Notes: a model not told the origin generated them from the sequence alone. Counted from the first letter of the stretch, positions 19,711-28,953 are shown. The stretch is 64,000 nt of DNA from Bosea vaviloviae (GCF_001741865.1 NZ_CP017147.1:1019001-1083000); one strand, 5' to 3'. Numbers and translations are program-made.

Positions 19711-21033
19711 ATGGTGGTGCTGCCGGCCATGGTTGCCGACTGGCTGCGCCGTCCCGGCTCTGCGCCTCCCGGGGAGGCGCTGCTGGAGCGCAGGGCGGTG
19801 GATTTCCTCGCTCTGGCCGGCCGGCTTGGCGCGCCGCTCGGCGACAAGGAAACCCGTCGCCTGCGCAGCGAGGCGGCGTCTGCGCTTGCAGACGGACGCT
19901 TCGCCGACGCAGATAAGGCGCTTGCTCAAGCTGAACTCCATTCGATTGGAGGCGCGAGCGATCTCTCGACGCTGCCGGTCGCGCAGCGGCTCCGGATCGG
20001 CGAGAATCGGGCCGACCGCGCGGGAATCAGCTTCCTGCGAACGACGCCGGAGGCCTATCGCGAGGCCGCTGGCCGCTATGGCGAGGCGTCCGCCCTGATC
20101 GGCCTCGCCGATGTCGACCGCAGCCGTGCTGTCGCGCTCGCCCAGGCGAAGGCGCTGGCGCGGCTCAGCGAGGATTTCGGTGGGCGCGACGGCTATGATG
20201 CCGCCGTGACCGTGCTGCACCGTTTGCTCGAAGGGCTCGACAGCCTGGAGGACACGGTTGCTTTCGCTGGCGCGCAGGACGCGCTCGCCGCCACACTTGA
20301 AGCTCTCGCCGAGATTGCCGGCATGGAAGATCTCCGTGTCGAGGCGCTTGCGCGCTGCCGGGCGGGGGTGGAGCACCTCCACCGCGACGAAGCGCCGCTC
20401 CTCTGGCACGCGCTGACGGTCCGCTTCGGCCGGCTTGCCGTCACGATCGGTGAATCGCGCGAGGACGATGCGCTGCTGGAGGAAGCGGTCACGGCGCTCG
20501 CCACGGTCCTCGCCGTCTGGGATCGCAACCGCGACGAGGCGCGCTGGCTTGAGGCCGAGCACATGATCTCGCGCGCCCGCGCCGCGCTCGGCGGACGCCG
20601 CAACGACCTCGCTCTGCTCGAGCGCGCCTTCAACGGTTTCAACCGGGTTGCCAAGGCGGTTGACCGCGCCCGGGAGCCTTTGCGCTGGGCCGAACTGCAG
20701 GACCAGATGGGCGGCGTGCTTGTCGCCATGGGCGAGCGCTACCGCGATCCGGTCGTATTCGAGGAGGCGATCGCCGTCTTCGCCGCAGCTCTTGAGGAGC
20801 GTCGGCGCGAGAGCGTGCCGCTGCTCTGGGCGACGAGTTCAGCCAATCAGGCGCTGCCGATGATGCGGCTTGCGGAACGGCGCAAGGACGCGGCTCTCGC
20901 CAGGCAGGCATTGACGCAGATCGCCGTCGCCATCGAGGCCATGCGCTCGGCCGGCTTCGCCGCCAATGCCAAACATCTCGAGGCGCGCCTGATCAAGGCC
21001 GGCGCGCTGGTCGAGGCGCTGAACAAGGCTTGA
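19711..21033 (+). CDS. Helical-repeat (TPR-like) protein of unknown function
   Basis: 440 codons from ATG 19711. The frame stays open upstream, and an ATT at 19648 behind GGGAGG would add 21 residues (ISQSEELAP...). The sequence is alpha-helical, with degenerate TPR-like units such as RWAELQDQMGGVLVAMGERY followed by EEAIAVFAAALEERR. These match rhizobial proteins with repeats ending in ...W-A-x-x-Q-x-N-L-G. No signal peptide or enzyme motif is seen. It follows ridA on the same strand. Confidence 0.7.
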   Translation: MVVLPAMVADWLRRPGSAPPGEALLERRAVDFLALAGRLGAPLGDKETRRLRSEAASALADGRFADADKALAQAELHSIGGASDLSTLPVAQRLRIGENRADRAGISFLRTTPEAYREAAGRYGEASALIGLADVDRSRAVALAQAKALARLSEDFGGRDGYDAAVTVLHRLLEGLDSLEDTVAFAGAQDALAATLEALAEIAGMEDLRVEALARCRAGVEHLHRDEAPLLWHALTVRFGRLAVTIGESREDDALLEEAVTALATVLAVWDRNRDEARWLEAEHMISRARAALGGRRNDLALLERAFNGFNRVAKAVDRAREPLRWAELQDQMGGVLVAMGERYRDPVVFEEAIAVFAAALEERRRESVPLLWATSSANQALPMMRLAERRKDAALARQALTQIAVAIEAMRSAGFAANAKHLEARLIKAGALVEALNKA

Positions 21034-21064
21034 GAGCGGGGCTTCCGCCCCCCGCAAGTGGCCG

Positions 21065-22222
21065 TCAGGCCGCTTTTCGCCAATCGGCCAGCCGCTCCAG
21101 CGCGGCGTCCAGGGTCGAATCATGCTTGGCGAAGCAGAAGCGCACCACGGTCTTGACCGCTCCTTCCGCATAGAAGGCGCTGACCGGAATCGCCGCGACA
21201 CCGTTTTCCATGACCAGGCGCTGGCAGAAGGCGACATCGTCGCTCTCCCCCAGCGCGCCGATGTCGACATTCAGGAAATAGGTGCCGACGCTGGGCAGGA
21301 CGTTGAAGCCCAGCCCTGTCAGGCCGGCGGCGAAACGGTCGCGCGAGCGCTGGAAATCGGCGCGCATGCCTTCGAAATAGGAATCATCCTTGCCGAGTCC
21401 GTAGGCGACGGCGGCCTGCAGGTTCGGCGGCGTGGTGAAGGTGATGTATTGATGCGCCTTGGCCAGCACCCGCATCAGGTTCGGCGCCGCCATCACCATC
21501 CCGACCTTCCAGCCGGTCAGCGAGAAGACCTTGCCGGCCGAGGAGATCTTCACCGTGCGCTCGCGCATGCCCGGCCGCGACAGCATCGGCTTGTGCCTGT
21601 GGCCGTCGAAGACGACATGCTCCCAGACCTCGTCGCAGATCGCGACCGCATCGAACCGGACGCAGAAAGCGGCGAGCAGATCGAGATCGGCCTCGCTGAA
21701 GATCGTCGCGGTCGGGTTCAGCGGGTTGTTGAACAGCACGACGCGGGTCTTCGGCGAGAACGCCTTGGCGAGCGCCTCCTCGCTCAGCCCGAAGGCCGGC
21801 GGCGTCAGCGTCACGAATTTTGGAATGCCCCCGGCGCGGCGCACCAGCGGCACATAGGCGTCGTACATCGGTTCGAACAGCACGACTTCGTCGCCCGGCG
21901 TGATCAGGGCCATCAGCGCGCCGGCGATCGCCTCGGTTGCGCCCGAGGTCACCATCACCTCGGCGTCGGGGTCGAGATCGAGCCCCTGCCAGCGCTTGAA
22001 ATGGGTTGCGGCGGATTGGCGCAGCTCGGGCAGGCCCATCATCGGCGGATATTGGTTCCAGCCATTGATGACCGCATCGGCCGCCTTGCGCCGGACATCC
22101 TCGGGGCCGGGGTCATCGGGAAAGCCCTGGCCGAGATTGACGGCGCCGGTCTCGCGCGCGAGCCGCGACATCACCTCAAAAACGCTGGTCTGCAGGGCGG
22201 AGAAGATCGGGTTCATCGTCAT
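21065..22222 (-). CDS. PLP-dependent class I/II aminotransferase (YbdL/KAT-like)
   Basis: 385 codons from ATG 22222 (MTMNPIFSALQTSVF); ATG 22216 is nearly equivalent. The fold-type I PLP lysine is in SSAGKVFSLTGWKVG. NLGQGFPDDPGPED and NPLNPTATIFS identify the subgroup that includes methionine aminotransferase YbdL and kynurenine/glutamine transaminases. The donor amino acid cannot be fixed from sequence. An 8-6-8 operator-like palindrome sits about 120 bp upstream, shared with cobQ, which is divergent. Confidence 0.85.
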   Translation of the reverse strand: MTMNPIFSALQTSVFEVMSRLARETGAVNLGQGFPDDPGPEDVRRKAADAVINGWNQYPPMMGLPELRQSAATHFKRWQGLDLDPDAEVMVTSGATEAIAGALMALITPGDEVVLFEPMYDAYVPLVRRAGGIPKFVTLTPPAFGLSEEALAKAFSPKTRVVLFNNPLNPTATIFSEADLDLLAAFCVRFDAVAICDEVWEHVVFDGHRHKPMLSRPGMRERTVKISSAGKVFSLTGWKVGMVMAAPNLMRVLAKAHQYITFTTPPNLQAAVAYGLGKDDSYFEGMRADFQRSRDRFAAGLTGLGFNVLPSVGTYFLNVDIGALGESDDVAFCQRLVMENGVAAIPVSAFYAEGAVKTVVRFCFAKHDSTLDAALERLADWRKAA

Positions 22223-22344
22223 CGGGCCGGCTCGAGCGAAGCTGTTCTGGGCGAAAGCAGGCAGGGCCTCTACCATGCCATGGGCCGCAGCGCATCCCGG
22301 ATGGTCAAGCGAGGATTCGTGGATTGGCCCGGCGGAATATGGAG

Positions 22345-22366
22345 TGATGAATGTTGACATTCGTCA
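22345..22366. promoter_or_regulatory. Candidate TetR operator between aminotransferase and cobQ
   Basis: TGATGAAT-N6-ATTCGTCA, one mismatch from a perfect palindrome, and matching in layout and sequence the site at 24163-24184 before the tetR gene. It overlaps TTGACA (22354-22359), a consensus -35 box reading toward cobQ. The rest of the 360-bp gap shows only the hairpin at 22529-22573. Confidence 0.6.
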
Positions 22367-22528
22367 GCGATCAATGCTTATCTGTCCAAGCCGGTTCACG
22401 ACGGGCGCCCGCGGCGGCTTCGCCCCTTTGACGTTGCGGGATATTGGCGTGAACCGGTGACCCCCCTTTTTTGCACCGCGTCTTCAGAGACTGCTGCGGC
22501 TACTGCCTGCAGCTCTCGGCGACGGTGC

Positions 22529-22573
22529 GGGCATGATGCCGAAAACCGGCTCCCCCTTTGCGCGGGCATGCTC
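22529..22573. repeat. RIME-like hairpin upstream of cobQ
   Basis: GGGCATGATGCCG...CGCGGGCATGC with an inner GCCG-AAAA-CCGGC stem. This motif type is common in rhizobial intergenic DNA. It ends 13 bp before the cobQ ATG. Confidence 0.55.
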
Positions 22574-22585
22574 TAATCACAGCGC

Positions 22586-24064
22586 ATGAGCTTAGCGCGC
22601 ACCCCCGCAATCATGATCCTGGGCACCGGCTCCAATGTCGGGAAATCCCTGATCGTCGCGGGGCTTTGCCGCCTCTTCACCGATCGCGGGCTGAAGGTCG
22701 CGCCATTCAAGCCGCAGAACATGTCCAACAATGCGGCGGCGACGCCGGGCGGCGAGATCGGCCGCGCCCAGGCCCTGCAGGCCCGCGCCGCCCGCATCGC
22801 GCCCCATGTCGACATGAACCCGGTGCTGCTCAAGCCCGAAAGCGAGACCGGCAGCCAGATCGTGCTGCAGGGGCGTGTCGCCGGCCATCTGGCGTCTGGC
22901 GACTATGCCAGGCGCGGCGACTTCCTGCCTCAGGTGCTGGAAAGCTTCGAGCGATTATGCGCTGGGGCCGATCTGGTCATCGTCGAAGGCGCGGGCTCGC
23001 CGGCCGAGACCAATCTGCGCGCGCGCGACATTGCCAATCTCGGCTTCGCCCGTGCGGCCGGCGTGCCTGCGATCCTGATCGGCGACATCGATCGCGGCGG
23101 CGTCATCGCCAGCCTCGTTGGCACGCATGCGGTGCTGGAGGAGGCCGATCGCGCCATGCTCCGGGCCTTCGCCATCAACCGCTTCCGTGGCGACGCCAGC
23201 CTGTTTCGCGCCGGCGTCGAGACGATCCAGGCCGCGACCGGCTGGCCCTGCCTGGGTGTCGTGCCCTGGTTCGCGGAAGCCGCGAGGCTGCCGGCGGAGG
23301 ACGGGCTCGACCTGCGCTCGGGCGCGCGCAAGCCCGGCGCCGGCCTGAAGATCGCGGTTCCAGTGATGCCGGGCATCGCCAATTTCGATGATCTCGATCC
23401 GCTGAAGTCCGAGCCCGGCGTCGATCTCGTCCTGGTCCGGCGTGGCGAGGTGCTGCCGGGCGACGCGGATCTGATTATCCTTGCCGGCTCCAAGACGACG
23501 CTGCGCGATCTCGCCGTTCTGCGCAGCGAGGGCTGGGATATCGACATCCTGGCGCATCGGCGGCGTGGTGGGCATGTGCTGGGCCTGTGCGGCGGCTATC
23601 AGATCCTGGGCCGTGTCGTGCGCGATCCGCTCGGCCTGGAGGGGCCGGCCGGCGAAGCTGCGGGGCTGGGCCTGCTCGATGTCGAAACGGTGCTCGATCG
23701 CGAGAAGACCGTGCGCGAGGTCGATATCGCCCATGCGGCGAGCGGTGCCAGCGGCCGCGCCTATGAGATCCATCTCGGCAGCACGCAGGGCGCCGACACC
23801 GCAAGAGCGCCGTTTCGCGTCGGTACCCGCTCTGACGGTGCAGCGAGCCCGGATGGCCGCGTCGTCGGCACCTATCTGCATGGCGTCTTCTCGGCCGATC
23901 CGGTCCGCACGGCCTGGCTTGCGGCGGTCGGCGGCGTTGCCTCTGAATTCTCCTACGAGGCCGATGTCGATGCCACGCTCGACCGGCTGGCGGACCATCT
24001 GGCGGCCCATCTCGATGTCGAGGCGCTTTTGGCGCTGGCGCGGCAGAGGGCCGGATTCGCCTGA
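22586..24064 (+). CDS. cobQ: Cobyric acid synthase CobQ
   Basis: 492 codons, the usual length. Amidates four carboxylates of adenosylcobyrinic a,c-diamide using glutamine and ATP. The N-terminal dethiobiotin-synthase-like domain has [19 protein letters not shown] and [10 protein letters not shown]; the C-terminal class I amidotransferase domain has the Cys in [12 protein letters not shown] and the His in YLHGVF. No other cobalamin gene lies in the window, and I found no cobalamin riboswitch in its leader. It is flanked by the two TetR-operator-like palindromes. Confidence 0.95.
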   Translation: MSLARTPAIMILGTGSNVGKSLIVAGLCRLFTDRGLKVAPFKPQNMSNNAAATPGGEIGRAQALQARAARIAPHVDMNPVLLKPESETGSQIVLQGRVAGHLASGDYARRGDFLPQVLESFERLCAGADLVIVEGAGSPAETNLRARDIANLGFARAAGVPAILIGDIDRGGVIASLVGTHAVLEEADRAMLRAFAINRFRGDASLFRAGVETIQAATGWPCLGVVPWFAEAARLPAEDGLDLRSGARKPGAGLKIAVPVMPGIANFDDLDPLKSEPGVDLVLVRRGEVLPGDADLIILAGSKTTLRDLAVLRSEGWDIDILAHRRRGGHVLGLCGGYQILGRVVRDPLGLEGPAGEAAGLGLLDVETVLDREKTVREVDIAHAASGASGRAYEIHLGSTQGADTARAPFRVGTRSDGAASPDGRVVGTYLHGVFSADPVRTAWLAAVGGVASEFSYEADVDATLDRLADHLAAHLDVEALLALARQRAGFA

Positions 24065-24162
24065 GCCGGGTGCAATCGCCCGCTGTCCGGGGGCGATCGG
24101 CGGCAAGAATGTGCAATCGGCACCTTGCACAAATCGGCTAAAGTCTTTGTCTGTCATGAAGT

Positions 24163-24184
24163 TGACGAATGATGAAATTCGTCA
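24163..24184. promoter_or_regulatory. Candidate TetR autoregulatory operator
   Basis: Perfect palindrome TGACGAAT-N6-ATTCGTCA, 52 bp before the tetR start. It overlaps a TTGACG -35-like box (24162-24167), with TACCAA 17 bases on as a poor -10. Typical size and place for a TetR-family autoregulatory site. Confidence 0.65.
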
Positions 24185-24235
24185 TACCAACAAATTCCGA
24201 AGACTGCCTGCCAATCAGCACATCGGACAACCGCG

Positions 24236-24832
24236 TTGAGCCATCCTGAACGCGATACCAGGCAAACCATCGTCGACACGGCCGAGCGCTTCTTTCGCGA
24301 CATCGGCTACCAGAAGACGACGGTTGCCGACATCGCCAAATCGCTGCGCATGAGCCCGGCCAACGTCTATCGCTTTTTCGATTCGAAGAAGTCGATCAAC
24401 GAGGCGGTGCTGGCGCGCTACAAGGGCGAGCACGAAGCGGCGCTGGCTGAGATCGCGGCTCAGGACCGGCCGGTGACTGACCGCCTGCGCGACATGCTGC
24501 AGACCTCCTACCGCATCAACCAGGCCCGCTATGCCGACCAGCAGCGCATGCATGAGATGGTCTGCGCGGCAATGGAGGAGAGCTGGGACGCGATCCTGGG
24601 CCATATCGCCCGGTTCGACGCCTTGATGTGCAAGGTCGTCACTGAGGGCGTCGAGAGCGGGGCGTTCCGGAAGGTCGATCCCGGTGAGGCCACCCGCTGC
24701 ATCCGCACGGCGATGATCCGCTTTCATCACCCGCTGCTGATGTCGCAATGCTCGCGCATGCCGGGGCCCAGCATCGACGAGATGATCGACTTCATCATGG
24801 CCGCGCTGGAGCCGCCGGTCGGCGCCGCTTGA
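24236..24832 (+). CDS. TetR/AcrR family transcriptional regulator
   Basis: 198 codons from TTG 24236. The N-terminal HTH is clear: TVADIAKSLRMSPANVYRFF, with DTAERFFRDIGYQKTT before it. The C-terminal ligand domain is variable and does not identify the inducer. Close relatives in Rhizobiales often sit beside RND efflux operons; none is here. Its likely targets are itself and the aminotransferase/cobQ intergenic region, from the paired operators. The next gene downstream is for polysaccharide synthesis. Confidence 0.88.
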   Translation: MSHPERDTRQTIVDTAERFFRDIGYQKTTVADIAKSLRMSPANVYRFFDSKKSINEAVLARYKGEHEAALAEIAAQDRPVTDRLRDMLQTSYRINQARYADQQRMHEMVCAAMEESWDAILGHIARFDALMCKVVTEGVESGAFRKVDPGEATRCIRTAMIRFHHPLLMSQCSRMPGPSIDEMIDFIMAALEPPVGAA

Positions 24833-24892
24833 GCGGCTCCGGCCTCCGCTTGCGTTGACAAGCCCTCCGGGGAGCGGGATACCCCGCCTGCC

Positions 24893-26854
24893 ATGGCCTC
24901 TTTCTCCAAACAGAATCTCAAGAAGCTCGCCGTCATCGTCCATGATCTCGTGGTCACGGCGCTGGCGATCTGGCTCGTCTTCGTCATCCGTTTCGAGAAC
25001 TGGCAGCTCGCCGAGCATCTCAGGCTGCTGCCGCGCGGCCTGCCGTTCTTCGTCGCCTATGCCGGGCTGGTCTACTGGTTCTTCTCGCTCTACCGCTCGA
25101 AATGGCGCTTCGCCTCGCTGCCGGACCTGTCGAACATCGTCAAGGCGGTCTCGATCCTGAGCCTGACCCTGCTCGTGGCCGACTATGTCCTGGTTGCGCC
25201 GAACCTCTATGGCACGTTCTTCTTCGGCAAGATCACCATCGCGCTCTACTGGCTGGTGCAGAACGCGCTGCTCGGCGGCCCCAGGCTCGCCTATCGCTAT
25301 TTCAAATACTCCCGCTCCAAGCACTTGGCGCAGCGCGGCCAGACCCTGCCGGCGCTGCTGCTCGGGCGCGGCGTCGAGGTCGAGATGGTGATCCGCGCCA
25401 TGGAGGCCGGCACCATGCGCAATCTGCGGCCGGCCGGCATCCTGTCGCCGCGCGCGGATGATCTCGGCCAGTCGATCCGCGGTGTTCCGGTGCTGGGCCT
25501 GCTGGCGGAGATCGAGACGGTGGCGTTGGACGCCGCCGAGCGCGGCGAGCCTTTCCGCCGCATCGTCGCAACGGCGAGCGCGCTTGTTCCCGAAGCCGAG
25601 CCCGATAAATGGCTGGCGCGCACGCGCAAGCTCGCCTTGCCGATTTCGCGCGTCGACAGCCTGGGCGAGGGCATGCGCGACACCGAGCTCGCACCGCTCG
25701 AGATCGAGGATCTGCTGGTTCGCCCCACGGTCACGATCGATCGCGAGCGCCTGGGCTCCTTCCTGAAGGGCAAGCGCGTGCTGGTCACCGGCGGCGGCGG
25801 CTCGATCGGTTCCGAGATCTGCCTGCGTTGCGCCGCCTTCGGCGCCGCCGAACTGCTGATCGTCGAGAGCTCGGAGCCTGCGCTCTTCCAGATCACCGAG
25901 GAGCTCATCGCCCAGGGCCACCAGACCGTGGTCAATGGCGCGCTGGCCGATGTGCGCGACCGCGCCCGCATCACGCCGCTCTTCACCGCCTTCGCGCCCG
26001 ACATCGTCATCCACGCGGCGGCGCTGAAGCATGTGCCCTATCTGGAAGCCGACTGGACGGAAGGCATCAAGACCAACGTCTTCGGCTCGGTGAATGTGAC
26101 GGACGCCGCGATCGCGGCCGGCGCCAAGATCTTCGTGCTGATCTCGACCGACAAGGCGATCGAGCCCGTCTCGATGCTGGGCGCGACCAAGCGTTTCGCC
26201 GAGATGTATGTCCAGTCGCGCGATGCCGAGTTCGTCGCCGCCGCCGCCGGCATGCGGCTGGTCGCCGTGCGCTTCGGCAATGTGCTGGGCTCGGTCGGTT
26301 CGGTGGTGCCGAAATTCAAGGCGCAGATCGAGCGCGGCGGTCCGGTGACGGTGACCGATCCGGAGATGATCCGCTATTTCATGACGATCCGCGAGGCCTG
26401 CGATCTCGTCCTGACCGCCGCCTCGCATGCACGCGGCGACGAGCCCGAGGCCGAGCGCGCCGCCGTCTACATCCTCAAGATGGGCCAGCCCGTCAAAATC
26501 ATGGACCTGGCCGAGCGGATGATCCGGCTGGCCGGCTATGAGCCCGGCATCGATATCGAGATCGCGGTCACCGGCGTCAGGCCGGGCGAGCGCCTCAACG
26601 AGATCCTGTTCGCGCGCGACGAGCCCAAGGCCGAGACGGGGCTCGACGGCGTCATGGCGGCCAAGCCGATCTTCGCCGGGCGTTCGCGCATGCAGGGCTG
26701 GCTGGCGCGGCTCGAAGTCGGCATCAAGAATGACGAGCGCGCCGCCGCCGAGGCCATCCTCGACGAGGCGATCCCCGATTTCAGGCTGCGGGCGAAGCCG
26801 CAAGCCGGGCCAGAGCTGCCGGTATCGCGACCCGCGGCCGCCAACCGGCCCTGA
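24893..26854 (+). CDS. UDP-sugar 4,6-dehydratase, membrane-bound CapD/WbpM type
   Basis: 653 codons. N-terminal third has about four membrane helices (DLVVTALAIWLVFVIRF, FVAYAGLVYWFFSLYR and two more), then a CoA-binding-like Rossmann domain, then the catalytic SDR domain with VTGGGGSIGSEICLR, AALKHVPYLE and STDKAIEPVSMLGATKR. The Tyr of the SDR YxxxK motif is replaced by Met, as in the WbpM/PglF family. Expected reaction: UDP-GlcNAc to UDP-4-keto-6-deoxy-GlcNAc at the inner membrane. It matches WreV of Rhizobium etli in kind. Its 3' end overlaps the convergent reductase gene by 74 bp. Confidence 0.88.
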   Translation: MASFSKQNLKKLAVIVHDLVVTALAIWLVFVIRFENWQLAEHLRLLPRGLPFFVAYAGLVYWFFSLYRSKWRFASLPDLSNIVKAVSILSLTLLVADYVLVAPNLYGTFFFGKITIALYWLVQNALLGGPRLAYRYFKYSRSKHLAQRGQTLPALLLGRGVEVEMVIRAMEAGTMRNLRPAGILSPRADDLGQSIRGVPVLGLLAEIETVALDAAERGEPFRRIVATASALVPEAEPDKWLARTRKLALPISRVDSLGEGMRDTELAPLEIEDLLVRPTVTIDRERLGSFLKGKRVLVTGGGGSIGSEICLRCAAFGAAELLIVESSEPALFQITEELIAQGHQTVVNGALADVRDRARITPLFTAFAPDIVIHAAALKHVPYLEADWTEGIKTNVFGSVNVTDAAIAAGAKIFVLISTDKAIEPVSMLGATKRFAEMYVQSRDAEFVAAAAGMRLVAVRFGNVLGSVGSVVPKFKAQIERGGPVTVTDPEMIRYFMTIREACDLVLTAASHARGDEPEAERAAVYILKMGQPVKIMDLAERMIRLAGYEPGIDIEIAVTGVRPGERLNEILFARDEPKAETGLDGVMAAKPIFAGRSRMQGWLARLEVGIKNDERAAAEAILDEAIPDFRLRAKPQAGPELPVSRPAAANRP

Positions 26855-27707
26855 GCAGAGCGTCCGGCGCGGCGATGAGCCCGCCGCTCAGCTTGGCGAA
26901 GGCGTCCTGCTTGCCGGCAAGACGGGCGGCAAGGCCGAGCCATCGTGCGGGCACGGGAATCAGTCCGGGTTTGCGCTCCAGGCCCGCCCGCATCGCCGTG
27001 ATGATCTCCGCGACGCTGATCGGCTCGGGATCCGAGACGATATAGCTCCTGCGGGACGGGCAGGCCGGCGTCAGTGCGAACAGGATCGCTTCAGCCAGGT
27101 TCTCCACCGCCAGCAGCGAGCGCGGCGCGTTGAGCCCGCCGAGCGGCAGGGGCAAGGGCAGGCGTGCGAGCCTGAGCAGCGCCGCCATATTGGCCTTCAC
27201 GCCCGGCCCGTAGATCAGAACCGGGCGCAGGCTCACCCAGTCGAGATCGAGCCCGGCCAGGCCTTGCTCGGCGGCGAGCTTGGAGCGGCCATAGGCGTCG
27301 TCGGGCGCCGGGCTGTCGTCGTCGCGTAAGGGCGGTCCGTCGAAAGCCCCGCTCAGCGCCTTGATCGAGGAGAGATAGATCAGGCGCGCGATGCCCGCTT
27401 GCCTGGCGGCTTCAGCGAGATCCAGCGTCGCCTGCGTGTTGATCTGCCGGTAGAGCGCCTCATCGAGGCCGGGGCCGGCATGGGCGAGCCCGGCCATATG
27501 CACGACATGGTCGACGCCTTCCAGCGCGGCTCGCCAGTCGATGGGCGCGCTCATGTCGCCCGTTACGACGGTTTCGATGCCGGGTGGGGCCGCGGTGGCG
27601 CGGCGCTGCGTCAGTCGCAGGCGATAGCCGGCATCGCGCAGCGCCGCGACGACATGTGGTCCGACGAAGCCGCTCGCGCCGGTCACGAGGATACGCGGCT
27701 CAGCCAT
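26781..27707 (-). CDS. NAD(P)-dependent epimerase/reductase (WreQ/WbpK-like SDR)
   Basis: 308 codons from ATG 27707 (MAEPRILVTGASGFVG). Extended SDR: nucleotide loop GASGFVG, catalytic Ser in YLSSIKAL and Tyr-Lys in DAYGRSKLAAE. In O-antigen loci such proteins reduce the 4-keto group made by a WbpM-type enzyme, giving UDP-QuiNAc (WreQ) or UDP-FucNAc (WbpK). UDP-glucose 4-epimerase is the alternative. Its ATG overlaps the end of the sugar-phosphate transferase gene by 8 bp, and the dehydratase is convergent next door, supporting the pathway reading. Confidence 0.8.
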   Translation of the reverse strand: MAEPRILVTGASGFVGPHVVAALRDAGYRLRLTQRRATAAPPGIETVVTGDMSAPIDWRAALEGVDHVVHMAGLAHAGPGLDEALYRQINTQATLDLAEAARQAGIARLIYLSSIKALSGAFDGPPLRDDDSPAPDDAYGRSKLAAEQGLAGLDLDWVSLRPVLIYGPGVKANMAALLRLARLPLPLPLGGLNAPRSLLAVENLAEAILFALTPACPSRRSYIVSDPEPISVAEIITAMRAGLERKPGLIPVPARWLGLAARLAGKQDAFAKLSGGLIAAPDALLRAGWRPRVAIPAALARLAASPAA

Positions 27708-28725
27708 GGGTGGCCTTCGGGCGGGCAAAGGCGCGCAGCAGAGCCGCGGTCAGCAGCAGTGCCACTGCAAGGCAGGCGAGTTGTCCCCAGAGGCCGGGGA
27801 TACGCAGGCTGAGCGCGGCCAGCGCGATCAGGACCAGGTTCAGGATGGCGATCCGCGTGACGATGCCGAGCACGCTGAAGCCGTTCGTGGTCGCCTGCTG
27901 GTAGAGATGCGAGCGATGCGCCTCCCAGATTTTTTCGCCACGCGCCAATCGGCGCAGCAGTGTCAGGGTGGCGTCGCAGAGATGGTAGAGCGGCAGGATC
28001 AGTGCCGCCGCAAAAGCGCCGCTTCCGGCGAGCCTGTAGAGCAGATAGGCCGTGAGCAGGCCGATCGGCAGCGAGCCGACATCGCCGAGGAAGAGCCGGG
28101 CGCGGGGCTTGTTGAAGGGTGCGAAGCCGATCAGCCCGCCGCAGAGCGCCGCCGCCAGCCAGCCGCTGCCCAGATCGAGCGCGCCCGCCTGTCCAGCCAG
28201 CGCCAGGGCGCCGGTCAGGGGCACGATGCCGGCGATGGTGATCCAGTCGATCCCGTCCATGAAGTTGACGAGATTGACGAACCAGATGCCGGCCAGCAGC
28301 GCCAGTGCTCGCTCCAGCACAAGCGGCATGAGACCGGGAAACAGCCGCAGGCCCGGCGCAGCATAGACGACGACGAGCCCGACGCAGGCCGCTTGCAGCA
28401 CGAGCCGCAGGCTCGCCGGCAACGGCCGGATATCGTCCCAGGCGCCGACGATGGCGAGCAGAATCGCAGCAGCGCCGACCAGCAGGAGATCGTTTTGCGC
28501 CCCGGCCGGGAGTGGGCCGAGCAGAAGGCCGGGGCCGAGCGCCAGGAAAGCTCCGGCCAGGACCGCGATCCCGCCGCCCTGCGGCGTTGGGATGCTGTGG
28601 CTGGAGCGTGCATTGGGGCGCGCCAGCGCATAGCGCGTGAGCAGCGGCCGCAAGGCGACGCAAAGCACGGCCGACATGGCGGCCGCGGCGATCAGGATCA
28701 GGAGGGGGGCGAGAAAGCTGTCCAA
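27700..28725 (-). CDS. Undecaprenyl-phosphate sugar-1-phosphate transferase (WbpL/WreU type)
   Basis: 341 codons from TTG 28725. An ATG at 28812 would start inside a repeat region, so I prefer the TTG, but neither has a good ribosome-binding site. Multi-pass MraY/WecA-like enzyme. Motifs: ARPNARSSHSIPTPQGGG, WFVNLVNFMDGIDW (the DGID-type active site) and FLGDVGSLPIG. It would place an acetamido-sugar-1-phosphate on undecaprenyl phosphate to begin O-antigen or capsule synthesis. It is coupled to the reductase gene. Confidence 0.85.
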   Translation of the reverse strand: MDSFLAPLLILIAAAAMSAVLCVALRPLLTRYALARPNARSSHSIPTPQGGGIAVLAGAFLALGPGLLLGPLPAGAQNDLLLVGAAAILLAIVGAWDDIRPLPASLRLVLQAACVGLVVVYAAPGLRLFPGLMPLVLERALALLAGIWFVNLVNFMDGIDWITIAGIVPLTGALALAGQAGALDLGSGWLAAALCGGLIGFAPFNKPRARLFLGDVGSLPIGLLTAYLLYRLAGSGAFAAALILPLYHLCDATLTLLRRLARGEKIWEAHRSHLYQQATTNGFSVLGIVTRIAILNLVLIALAALSLRIPGLWGQLACLAVALLLTAALLRAFARPKATHG

Positions 28726-28800
28726 GGCGGCGGCACCATAAGCAAGTCGAAGCAAATGCCTAGAGGGTGATGATCGTCGCGCCTCACGTTTCAAGACAGA

Positions 28801-28953
28801 GCGCGCCGTCATCCTGGGCGACCGCAGGTCGTCCCGGATCCATCGTAGAGCGTCACTCTCGGGCGATATCTCTCAAGACAACACTTGGCCCCGAGAATCT
28901 CATGACCAGAGTGCTCTGGTTTAGGAGATGGTCGGGTCAAGCCCGACCATGAC
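28801..28953. repeat. REP-like hairpins in 330-bp intergenic region
   Basis: Two hairpins: GGGCGACC/GGTCGTCCC (about 28815-28836) and ATGGTCGGG-TCAAG-CCCGACCAT (28928-28950). The region 28726-29053 otherwise shows no gene. The second hairpin is one arm of the 12.2-kb repeat type. Confidence 0.6.

Noticed and set aside
22367..22585. Cobalamin riboswitch before cobQ
   Set aside because: No B12-box-like conserved core was found; the structure visible there is a RIME-like hairpin.
24215..26803. An 862-codon open frame antisense to the sugar dehydratase gene
   Set aside because: Composition is that of a GC-rich shadow frame (Asp, Arg, Gly, His rich, no domain), while the plus strand encodes a clear membrane-bound SDR enzyme.
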